From positions 1 through 7,845 of the forward strand of contig CAZMRK010000859.1 in assembly GCA_964568355.1 (NCBI GenBank): a stretch of DNA of 7,845 bases, in the 5' to 3' direction. The first letter of the stretch is position 1. The number at the start of each line of letters is the position of its first letter. The position numbers and the translations under genes are program-made. Origin of the DNA: JAJPJX01 sp964568355 (GTDB lineage Bacteria; Acidobacteriota; Terriglobia; Bryobacterales; Bryobacteraceae). Under the pieces are notes generated by a model, which saw only the letters and a list, made by a program, of their open reading frames with translations, did no database searches and was not told where the DNA came from. Of the stretch, positions 1-7,300 are shown piece after piece.

Positions 1-141
1 TGCAATTGGGGAGGGTCCATGCTCAAGGTCGCTTACCTGGGGCGCGGCATGTGCCTGGAGTTCCGCCATCCGCGCTATTCCCAGCCGATCGTGACCTCCC
101 CGATCCTCGACATCCGGCCCAGCCGGCCGGCGGCCCGCTGA
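1..141 (+). CDS. 3' end of an unidentified upstream gene (or a 40-codon ORF from ATG 19)
   Basis: Frame 1 is open from the first base to a TGA at 139-141, giving 46 residues that end ...ILDIRPSRPAAR. I do not recognise the protein. The middle part (residues such as KVAYLGRGMCLEF and FRHPRYSQPIVTSPI) looks like real, charged-plus-aliphatic protein sequence rather than a shadow. The next gene's ATG is only 2 nt after this stop and has no good ribosome binding site of its own, which fits translational coupling to this frame. An ATG at 19 is preceded by GGGGAGGG (8-15 region), so a separate 40-residue protein is possible. I favour the C-terminus of a longer gene cut by the window edge because no stop lies upstream in frame. 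No function can be assigned. Confidence 0.5.
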   Translation, partial: CNWGGSMLKVAYLGRGMCLEFRHPRYSQPIVTSPILDIRPSRPAAR

Positions 142-143
142 AC

Positions 144-1097
144 ATGGCCCTGATTACGATCTCCGGCCAGCCTGGATGCCGCTTTGAGGAAGTGGCGCGC
201 ATCACCTCCCAGCGCCTGGGCTTTGAGTTGATCACCGAATCCCGCCTCTCCCAACTAATCGAGCAGGAGTTCGGCGCCGGCATTTCGATCCCTGATCGAG
301 CCCAACTCCCTCTCATGCAATCCATGGTGGCGCGGCTCGCCACCAGCCATCACCTGGTGCTTTGCACCGAAGGCGCCGAAGCCGTCTCCGCCGGCTTTCC
401 CGGCCGCCTGCGCGTCTATGTGGTGGCGCCCGATTCGGTTCGCGTCGGCAGCCTTATGGTCGATCGCCGCCTGGAGCGCCCCGCCGCCCGCAAGCTGCTC
501 CAGGAAATCGAGGCCGCCCAAAAGGCCGAGCGCAAGCGCCGCCTGGGGCGGGCCAGCACTGGCGCCGAGGCTTTCGACCTGGTGCTCAACGCCGAGCTTC
601 TGGATTCCGAACAGATGGCCGCTTTCCTGGAGCATGCCGTGGAATCGCTCGGCCTCAAGCAACTCGGCTATCTCGCTCCGGCCTCCGAAGCCCAGATGCA
701 GTTCCGCCTGCGCTTCCGTCTGGCGCGCTATGGTATGGCTCCTCCCGGCAACGTCAGCCTGCCCCGCAAGATCTTCGCCAACCAGAGCGAAGAAATCTTC
801 GCCAACCTGCTGGACTTCTACCGGATCGCCTGGGAGTATGAGCCGCGCAGTTTCCCGATCCAGTACGATCGTGATGGCCGCGTCGCTGAGGCGTTCACCC
901 CGGATTTCTACCTCGCCGAGTTCGATCTCTACGTCGAACTGACCACCATGAAGCAGTCCCTGGTCACCAGGAAAAATCGGAAGATCCGTCTCTTGCGCCA
1001 GCTCTACCCGCACATCAATATCCAGGTCTTTTATCAGAAGGACATCGAGAACCTGATCTTCAAATACGGACTGGCCGATCGGACTGTGAACGTATGA
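144..1097 (+). CDS. Cytidylate-kinase-like domain fused to a PD-(D/E)XK nuclease-like domain
   Basis: The 317-residue protein has two parts. Residues 1-170 resemble the Cytidylate_kin2 type of CMP-kinase-like domain: an N-terminal ITISGQPG strand-loop, a helix VARITSQRLGF, the ARLATSHHLVLCTEGAEAV strand near 64-81, RVYVVAP (90-96), an Arg/Lys-rich lid-like helix (107-136), and FDLVLNAELL (144-153). As in that family, the P-loop lacks the usual GK[ST] lysine, so kinase activity is unproven. Residues about 206-303 resemble a PD-(D/E)XK nuclease fold: WEYEP (230-234), TPDFYL with D254, YVELT with E265, then a basic helix (TRKNRKIRLLRQLYP) and a strand INIQVFY. The lysine expected two residues after E265 is Thr267; K270 is the nearest lysine. 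ATG 144 is chosen because it starts the kinase-like strand; the frame is open further back to a TTG at 6, but that part overlaps the preceding gene. The stop overlaps the hpt start (ATGA). The domain assignments are by motif recognition only; the cellular role is unknown. Confidence 0.82.
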   Translation: MALITISGQPGCRFEEVARITSQRLGFELITESRLSQLIEQEFGAGISIPDRAQLPLMQSMVARLATSHHLVLCTEGAEAVSAGFPGRLRVYVVAPDSVRVGSLMVDRRLERPAARKLLQEIEAAQKAERKRRLGRASTGAEAFDLVLNAELLDSEQMAAFLEHAVESLGLKQLGYLAPASEAQMQFRLRFRLARYGMAPPGNVSLPRKIFANQSEEIFANLLDFYRIAWEYEPRSFPIQYDRDGRVAEAFTPDFYLAEFDLYVELTTMKQSLVTRKNRKIRLLRQLYPHINIQVFYQKDIENLIFKYGLADRTVNV

Positions 1098-1645
1098 ATC
1101 GAGAATCCCCGCTGCCCGAGATTGAACGCATCCTCTTTACCGAAGAACAGATTGAACAGCGCATCCGGGAGGTGGCCGCCGACATCTCGGACCGCTATCG
1201 CGGCCGCACGCTGAAGCTGATCGGTGTGTTGAAAGGCTCGATCTTCTTTCTGACCGCGCTGGCGCGCCAGATGCAGATTCCCGTCAAGATCGATTTTCTG
1301 GCCATCTCCAGCTTCTCCAACCGCTCCGGAGCGCCCGGCGTTGTCCGCATCGCCAAAGACCTGGACGATAGCATCGAAAACGAAGACGTGATGCTGGTGG
1401 AGGATATCGTCGATACCGGCTTCACCCTGCGTTACCTGCTGCAAACCCTCGCCAGCCGCAGCCCGAACTCCCTGTCCGTCTGCACCTTCCTCGACCGGAC
1501 CTCCCGCCGCATCGTTCAGGTGCCGGTCGAGTTCCGCTGCTTCGAAATCCCGGACCGCTTCGTGATCGGTTTCGGCCTGGATCACAACCAGCTCTACCGT
1601 AATCTTGGTTACGTAGCGGTGATGAAACCCGATCGCTCTTCCTGA
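1094..1645 (+). CDS. hpt: Hypoxanthine(-guanine) phosphoribosyltransferase
   Basis: This 183-residue protein has the length and motif order of bacterial Hpt, the cytosolic purine-salvage enzyme that joins hypoxanthine or guanine to PRPP to give IMP or GMP. Visible motifs are GVLKGSIFFL (44-53, PPi-binding loop), KDLDDSI (88-94), the PRPP motif VMLVEDIVDTG (99-109), TFLDRTSRR (131-139), and the base-binding end IPDRFVIGFGLDH (152-164) followed by YRNLGYVAVM. Overall it resembles E. coli Hpt, including the VPVEF segment before the base-binding region. One departure is notable: the mobile catalytic loop, normally Ser-Tyr, reads ISSFS, so the Tyr is Phe74. The start codon overlaps the stop of the preceding gene by 4 nt (ATGA), so translation is probably coupled. 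Xanthine as an alternative substrate cannot be excluded. Confidence 0.94.
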   Translation: MNRESPLPEIERILFTEEQIEQRIREVAADISDRYRGRTLKLIGVLKGSIFFLTALARQMQIPVKIDFLAISSFSNRSGAPGVVRIAKDLDDSIENEDVMLVEDIVDTGFTLRYLLQTLASRSPNSLSVCTFLDRTSRRIVQVPVEFRCFEIPDRFVIGFGLDHNQLYRNLGYVAVMKPDRSS

Positions 1646-1653
1646 CTCGGCTC

Positions 1654-1681
1654 TATAATGGTGTCTCCAAACGGAGAATTC
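1654..1681 (+). promoter_or_regulatory. Candidate -10 box and ribosome binding site for the M20 peptidase gene
   Basis: A perfect TATAAT lies at 1654-1659, just after the hpt stop, and GGAGA lies at 1673-1677, four bases before ATG 1682. A transcript starting near 1666 would have a leader of about 16 nt. There is no recognisable -35 at 16-18 bp spacing and no extended TGn, so the box may be weak or fortuitous. The Shine-Dalgarno site decides the start: the in-frame ATG at 1658 overlaps the TATAAT and has no ribosome binding site. Confidence 0.45.
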
Positions 1682-3061
1682 ATGTCCACAGCTACCGACG
1701 CCTATGTGCAGTCCAATCAAGAGCGCTTTTTGGAGGAATTGAAAAACTTCCTGCGGATCCCCAGCATCAGCACGCTGCCCGAACATCGCGGCGATGTCGA
1801 ACGCGCCGCCCGGTTCGTTGCGGACGGCTTTCAGGCCGCCGGCCTCGAAAATATCGAGGTGATCGCCACCGCCGGGCATCCGCTGGTGTACGCCGATTGG
1901 TTGCACGCCCCCGGTAAGCCCACCGTCCTCTGCTACGGCCACTATGACGTGCAGCCGGCCGATCCCCTGGAGCTGTGGAAGAGCCCTCCCTTTGAACCCG
2001 AACTGCGCGACGGCAACCTCTATGGGCGCGGCACCGCCGATGACAAAGGCCAGATGTATATGCACGTCAAGGCCATCGAAACGCTGCGCGCCGTCTATGG
2101 CAGCCTGCCGGTCAACGTGAAGTTCCTCATCGAAGGCGAGGAAGAGGTCGGTGGCGCGGCCATCGCCAAATACGTCGCTGAAAATCCCGGGAAGCTGAAG
2201 GCCGATGTGGCCCTGGTCTCCGATACGGAGCTGTATGCCGAGGGCATCCCGACGCTCTGTGTGGGTTTGCGGGGCTTGGTGTACACCGAAGTGGAAGCCC
2301 ACGGCCCGGCTCGCGATCTGCACTCCGGCCTGTTCGGCGGCGTCGCTCCCAATGCGGTCTTCGGCCTCATCGAGCTGCTCTCCAAATGCAAAAATGCCCG
2401 CGGCGTGATCCAGATTCCCGGCATGTATGACGACGTCGAGCCGCCCTCCCCGGAGGAAAAGGAGAGCTGGAACAACCTGCCGTTCAGCGAAAAGGAATTT
2501 CTCAAGAAAGACGTGGGCTCCACGAAGCTGACCGGCGAGCCGGGCTTCTCCGTCCAGGAGCGCACCTGGGCGCGTCCCACCCTGGAAGTGCACGGCATCG
2601 CCGGAGGATTCACCGGAGCCGGCGCCAAGACTGTCATTCCCGCCGTGGCCACCGCCAAAGTCAGCATGCGCCTGGTCCCGAATCAGGATCCCGATAAGAT
2701 CGTTGCGGCCTTCCGGGAGTTCGTGCAGAAGAAGACGCCCAAGGGCATCACGACCCAGGTGCGCGTGCTAAGCTCGTCTCCCGGCCTGAAAGTGGATCCC
2801 AGCCACCCGGCCATCCAGGTCGCCGCGAAGGCCATGGCCGATGTTTTCCAAAAGCCCACCGTCTTCGTCCGCCTGGGCGGCTCCATCCCCATCGTGGGCG
2901 ACTTCGCCACGCACCTCGGCATTCCCACTGTACTGATGGGCTTCGGCCTCCCCGACGACGGCCTCCACTCTCCCAACGAGAAATATAAGCTGGACAACTA
3001 CTACAAAGGCATCCAGACCATCGCCCATTTCTTCGAGCAATACGGAAATCTCCAAGCCTAG
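1682..3061 (+). CDS. M20 family metallopeptidase (dipeptidase, CNDP-like)
   Basis: The 459-residue protein is a full-length di-zinc M20 peptidase of the carnosine-dipeptidase-like branch, expected to hydrolyse dipeptides or short peptides in the cytoplasm; no signal peptide is present. Catalytic features in order are YGHYDVQP (H87 metal ligand, D89), GRGTADDKG (D120 bridging metal ligand), EGEEEVGG (E154 likely general base, E155 metal ligand), VSDTE (D181 metal ligand), DLHSGLFGG (H214, conserved in the lid/dimerisation domain of this branch) and GLHSPNE (H429 metal ligand). The lid domain spans roughly 200-320 and includes GGFTGAGAKTVIP. RLGGSIPIV (397-405) matches the usual substrate-binding stretch. 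All catalytic residues are present, so it should be active; the exact substrate is not readable. It lies 36 nt after hpt and converges on the minus-strand enolase-family gene. Confidence 0.93.
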   Translation: MSTATDAYVQSNQERFLEELKNFLRIPSISTLPEHRGDVERAARFVADGFQAAGLENIEVIATAGHPLVYADWLHAPGKPTVLCYGHYDVQPADPLELWKSPPFEPELRDGNLYGRGTADDKGQMYMHVKAIETLRAVYGSLPVNVKFLIEGEEEVGGAAIAKYVAENPGKLKADVALVSDTELYAEGIPTLCVGLRGLVYTEVEAHGPARDLHSGLFGGVAPNAVFGLIELLSKCKNARGVIQIPGMYDDVEPPSPEEKESWNNLPFSEKEFLKKDVGSTKLTGEPGFSVQERTWARPTLEVHGIAGGFTGAGAKTVIPAVATAKVSMRLVPNQDPDKIVAAFREFVQKKTPKGITTQVRVLSSSPGLKVDPSHPAIQVAAKAMADVFQKPTVFVRLGGSIPIVGDFATHLGIPTVLMGFGLPDDGLHSPNEKYKLDNYYKGIQTIAHFFEQYGNLQA

Positions 3062-3068
3062 ATCCAGC

Positions 3069-3093
3069 ACCGAACCGCGCCCGTAAGCAAGCG
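3069..3093. repeat. REP-like palindromic repeat, copy A (with hairpin)
   Basis: This 25-bp unit matches copy B at 3116-3140 at 19 of 25 positions in the same orientation. It also begins a perfect 7-bp inverted repeat, GCGCCCG (3077-3083) and CGGGCGC (3092-3098), separated by an 8-nt loop. It starts 7 nt after the peptidase stop, between convergent genes, the usual location of REP/PU elements. No T-tract follows in either direction, so it is not a standard intrinsic terminator, although the stem could still protect mRNA 3' ends. Confidence 0.6.
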
Positions 3094-3115
3094 GGCGCAC
3101 CATCGACCCGCCGTT

Positions 3116-3140
3116 ACCGAGCCACGACCGTTAGGGAGCG
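3116..3140. repeat. REP-like palindromic repeat, copy B
   Basis: This is a diverged copy of the unit at 3069-3093, starting 47 bp after it and sharing the ACCGA start, the CCGT core and the AGCG end. It lacks copy A's strong 7-bp stem because both arms have changed. It ends 8 nt before the stop codon of the minus-strand enolase-family gene. From memory, read from the minus strand such units give phrases like SLTV.AR and PLAYGRGS in spurious acidobacterial ORFs, which suggests a dispersed family, but this was not checked. Confidence 0.55.
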
Positions 3141-3148
3141 GTACCTCG

Positions 3149-4321
3149 TCAGCACGGGACTTGGAACGCCCGGAGAGCCTCCCGGTTCAACCGCACGCCC
3201 AGCCCGGGCGCCGAAGGAACCGCGATCACGCCATCCACCATTTCCGGCACGCCGTCCGCCAGTTCCTTGCGCAGGCGCGACTCGCAGAGATCGGCCGGCA
3301 AGTACTCGATGAAGGCGCAGTGCGGCGTGACCGCCGCCAGGTGGACCGCCGCCGCAATCGAGATGCCAGTCTTCCAGAGATGGGGGACTACCGTGCGCCC
3401 GGCCTCGCGCGCCTGCTCGCAGACGCGCCGCGCTTCCGTCAGCCCGCCCACGCGCCCGATATCGGGCTGCACGACCTGCACCTTGCCGCGCGTGATCAGG
3501 TCCGCAAACTCGAAGCGCGTGCTGAGCCATTCGCCGGCGGCAATGGGGATCGACTGCTCGCCCGCCAGGCGCGCGTATCCTTCCAGGTCGTCGGAGGCAA
3601 GCGGTGTTTCGATGAAAAAGAGGCGGAAAGGGATCCAGTCCCGAATCACGTCGAGACAGGTGCGCACGTCGGGAAAGGCGTACTGCGTATCGACCATGAG
3701 CGTGAAGTCGTCGCCGACCGCCGCGCGGATCTTCCCGATCAACTCCGTCATCTGCGCGTAGGTGGCCTGCAATCCGTGGTGTGCATACGGTCCGCAGGGA
3801 GTGACTTCGAGCTTGGCAGCCCGGAACCCGCGAGCCTTGGCGCGCAGCGCCCATTCGAGCAGCGATTCTTCATATACCGCGAAACTGGAAACCTCCGGCT
3901 GCAGCGAGGCGTAGGGCACCACGGCGCCCCGGGCAGAGCTGCCGAGGAATGCATGACAGGGACGGCCGGCGATCTTTCCGCGCAAGTCATGCAGCGCGAT
4001 GTCCAGGGCGCCCAGGGCGTGCACCAGCGCTCCCCGGCGCCCGTTCATGGCGGAACCTGTGTAGAGCCGCTCCCATAGCTCCTCTACCGCCAGGGGATCC
4101 CGGCCGATCAGCATCTCGGTGAGCCCCTGCCCCATGGTGTGCGTTCCCGGAGCCTCAATGCAGGCGCGCGCGATCCAGGGGTTGACGTCGCTTTCCCCGA
4201 TGCCGCTGATCCCTTCATCGGTATGAATTTCGACGACAATGTCGTCCTGTGCGGAACTGGTGCTGCCGACGTTGTAGTTGGGGTCGAGAAGCACGTGGCA
4301 TTCGATCGCCGTAATTTTCAT
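3149..4321 (-). CDS. Mandelate racemase/muconate lactonizing enzyme family protein (probable sugar-acid dehydratase)
   Basis: The 390-residue protein is an enolase-superfamily member: an N-terminal capping domain (about 1-130) followed by a (beta/alpha)7-beta barrel. Metal ligands are D211 (VDTQYAF), E238 (FIETPL) and E264 (AAGEWLS). H314 (VVPHLW) pairs with D287 (QPDIGR) as the His-Asp general base of the mandelate-racemase subgroup, and E339 (FIEYLP) matches the electrophilic Glu317 of mandelate racemase. The second-strand KxK motif reads K170-L-E172, so the second lysine is replaced by Glu. The family removes the alpha proton of a carboxylate to racemise or dehydrate it; a sugar-acid dehydratase is the likeliest role given the receptor upstream. 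Start ATG 4321 is preceded only by a weak GGAATGGAA, and it lies 46 nt after the receptor stop, so the two genes are probably co-transcribed. The substrate is unknown. Confidence 0.9.
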   Translation of the reverse strand: MKITAIECHVLLDPNYNVGSTSSAQDDIVVEIHTDEGISGIGESDVNPWIARACIEAPGTHTMGQGLTEMLIGRDPLAVEELWERLYTGSAMNGRRGALVHALGALDIALHDLRGKIAGRPCHAFLGSSARGAVVPYASLQPEVSSFAVYEESLLEWALRAKARGFRAAKLEVTPCGPYAHHGLQATYAQMTELIGKIRAAVGDDFTLMVDTQYAFPDVRTCLDVIRDWIPFRLFFIETPLASDDLEGYARLAGEQSIPIAAGEWLSTRFEFADLITRGKVQVVQPDIGRVGGLTEARRVCEQAREAGRTVVPHLWKTGISIAAAVHLAAVTPHCAFIEYLPADLCESRLRKELADGVPEMVDGVIAVPSAPGLGVRLNREALRAFQVPC

Positions 4322-4367
4322 GTTCGAGATTCCATTCCCATCGATATGGTCTCCATTGCGCGCGGCG

Positions 4368-7300
4368 TCAGAAGGATATTTTCAAGCCGAACTGAATGCT
4401 CCGTGGCGAGCGGGCGGAAGTGATCACTCCGAAGTTGGTGCTCGACAGCGTCGTGTCCGGATTCCCGAAGTTCACGAAGTTGAAGGTGTTGAAAAAATCA
4501 GCCCGCAACTGGACCGTCGTCCTTTCCCGCCAGCGTATGTTCTTCGACAATGCCATGTCCCAATTCTTGAGGCCCGGCCCGCGCATGATGTTGCGTCCCA
4601 GATTGCCATATTGGAGAGGCGCTGGGGTCAGGAAGGCGGCCTTGTTGATCCAGTTGAGACGCGTCTGATGCTCCGGAAATGGATTGCCCGCCAGGTTCGG
4701 GCGTTGGCCGCCGGGTCGGCCTTTCGACGCGTTGTCGACTCCAAGCTGAATGTCGATCGGCTGACCTCCATAGAGCCCAATGATGTTCGACCACTGCCAG
4801 TTTCCCAGCACGTAGCTTAACAGGCCGCGGTGGAGGAACCGCTTGCCGCGTCCGGCCGGCAGTTCGTACACGTTGCTGAAGAGGAAGGCGTGGGTGACGT
4901 CGGAGGTCGACGTGGCGTAGTCCGCGCGCCAGTTCAGAGGATCCTGGGGACCGGCCGCTTCCCGCTCCGTGGACCAGATATCCAGCGTGTGCGACCAGGT
5001 GTAGCTGCTGAGGAAGGAGAGGCCGTTGGCAAACCGCTTCTGCACCTTCATCGAAAGCCCGTTATAGTGCGCCGGCGCGGTGTTCTGGTCGTAGTCGATC
5101 ATGCTGTACTGCGGATAGGGGCGTCGAGACTGTACCGGCCCCGGTCCGGGCACAGCGAGGTTCACCCAGACGCTGTTGAGCAGCTTGACGGAGGTGGAGC
5201 CGAGATAGGTTGCCTCGAACAGCAGATCTCCCGGCAACTGCGTCTGGATGCCGAAATTCCACTGGGTCGCATACGGCGTCTTCATGCGGGGATCCATGGC
5301 ATAACCTCCTTGTCCCTCCGGGCCGGAAGGCATAGCCACACCCGCCGAGCGGGAGAACGGATTGGTGAGCGGAGTTTCGGCGAAGAACTCGTTCAGCGGT
5401 CCGACCGACTCGGAAAACCCGAACGGCCAGTTGCCCGCGGGATCCGCCGCAAACTGGATGCCATCCGTGAAGGAATAGAAGATGCCGGCTCCGGCGCGCA
5501 GCGAGATGCGGGGCGTAAGCGCGTAGGCAAGCCCGAGTCTCGGAGCAAAGTTGTTCCAGTCCGGATCGATGTGGCGCGCCCGCACGTTGGGCCCGGCGCC
5601 GGTGACCGGGTTCTTGACGGCCAGCAGATAGTCTCCGGTCTTGACATCGAAGCCGGCGTAGGCGTCGCGCGCTTCCCGGAAGGCCTGCACGTAGCTGTAG
5701 CGGATTCCCGCGGTGAGGGTCAGCGCCCGGGTGAGCCGTACTTCGTCCTGCAGGAAATAATGGAATTCATTGTTGCTGAGCCGGGCGGAAGTGTCGCCGG
5801 CGGCGCGGCGCGAGGCGGTCGGCAGGCCCAGCAGGAACGTGGCCACCCCATATCCGGTGGCGGCCTGATCGACGAGATCCGAGGTGGGCTGGCGGCCGAA
5901 GGTGATGTCCGCCTGCGGGCTCGCCTGAAAGCTTCGTAATGTGTTCCAGGTGAAGCCGGTTTTGAAGTTGTGCCGTCCACGAACGTAGGAGAGATCCGTG
6001 ATGCCTTGATAGAAGGTGTGAGGGCCGATAGGGGTGAAGGCCCCGCCGAGAGAGGGTGCGTCGTTGATCGCCAGGCTGAGCATCAGCAGATCCGGAGGAC
6101 CGCTGGGATAGAGCTTGTCCCACCCGGTGGCGCTCAGCAGGTTGTCGGGCAGGGGCCGTCCGCTGCGGTTGGAAGTGTAGCGGTTGAGTCCGAACTGGAG
6201 GTGCAGCAGAAGATTCAGCTTGAGGATCTGCGTATCGCTGACCGTGGCATTCCAGGCCTTGTTGGTGATGTTGGTGACCACTACGGGCACCGAGCCCGGC
6301 GACGCATTGTAGCCGTCGTTATAGGAGATGCGCCCGAACAGATTGTTGCGCTCGGTGATCTTCTGGTCGATGCGCAGCGAGGCCTGGTCATTCTGCTGCC
6401 GCTGCGGGGTGGTGTTGATGTAGTTCCGGGTGATGCCCGGCAGTGTCGCCAGCGGGTAGAGGTTGAGGATGTCGCGCGTGTTGGCCGCGATGCGCGACGA
6501 CGGAATGAGGTTGCCCGGAAACGGGTCGCGCGCGTAGCCGCTGGGCGCCGCGGCACTGGCCCGGGTCGTGCTGATATCGTAGAGGCGCGGCACGCCGGCT
6601 CCGGAGAAGTCGCCCTCCCGCATCGCCGCCGTGGGAACGGAGGCCACCGAATTGGCCGACCGGACGTAGCGGAAGCCTTCGTAGTACCCGAAAAAGAAGG
6701 TGCGGTCGCGCCCGCGGTAGCGTGGCAGCCGGAGAGGCCCTCCGAACGTGCCGCCGAACTGGTTCTGCTTGAACTGGGGACGGGCCGGGTCGAAGAAGTT
6801 GCGGGCATCGAGCACGGTATTGCGCAGAAACTCCCAGGCCGCGCCGTGGTACTCGTTGGTGCCCGAGCGCGTGACTACCACCACGTCGGATCCCATGGTG
6901 CGGGCCTGCTCGGAGGCATTGCCCCGAGACTGCACCGAGAACTCCTGGATGGCGTCCACCGAGGGATTCATGGCGTAGCTGTTGAACATGGGATCGTTGT
7001 TCTCCACGCCGTCCAGGGTGAAGTTGTTAAACCGGTTGCGCTGGCCTGCGATGACCGGCGAGTATGATCCCGCTCCCAACTGGACCTTGAACGAAGTGGA
7101 TTGCCCCAGGGCAACCGGCAGCGCCCCGGGCGTAAGCAGAATCAACTGCGCGAACTGGCGGCCGTTGAGCGGGAGTTCCGTGATCTGGCGGGTCTCGACC
7201 ACCGTCGCGATTCTCGCGTTCTGCTCGACGATCTGGGCCTGCTCGGCGGAGATGGTCACTGTTTCGGCCGCTTGCCCCACCTCCAGGCGAACATCGAATT

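Noticed and set aside
6..143. N-terminal extension of the fusion protein from TTG 6
   Set aside because: The extension is Pro/Arg-rich, overlaps the better-looking frame 1, and precedes the natural first strand MALITISG.
255..1013. 252-residue minus-strand open frame
   Set aside because: It is the antisense shadow of the kinase-like/nuclease-like fusion gene; no motif is recognisable.
144..1645. Interpretation as a defence or restriction system because of the nuclease-like domain
   Set aside because: The partner is a housekeeping purine-salvage gene, there are no methylase, helicase or mobile genes nearby, and the nuclease-like motif is incomplete.
1034..2593. 519-residue open frame on the minus strand
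   Set aside because: It lies antisense to hpt and the M20 peptidase, both of which carry complete family motifs. The composition (His-, Gly-, Asp-rich, no recognisable domain) is typical of a shadow in GC-rich DNA.
3077..3098. Hairpin as an intrinsic terminator
   Set aside because: The stem is good but no run of T follows on either strand; it is better explained as part of the repeat unit.
4318..4356. 12-residue minus-strand ORF whose TGA overlaps the enolase-family start (ATGA)
   Set aside because: It has no ribosome binding site and no recognisable content. It could assist re-initiation, but the overlap is easily produced by chance.
4830..7067. Two long plus-strand open frames (4830-5939 and 5970-7067)
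   Set aside because: Both are antisense to the TonB receptor barrel and plug and are rich in Arg, Gly, Val and Glu without domain features.
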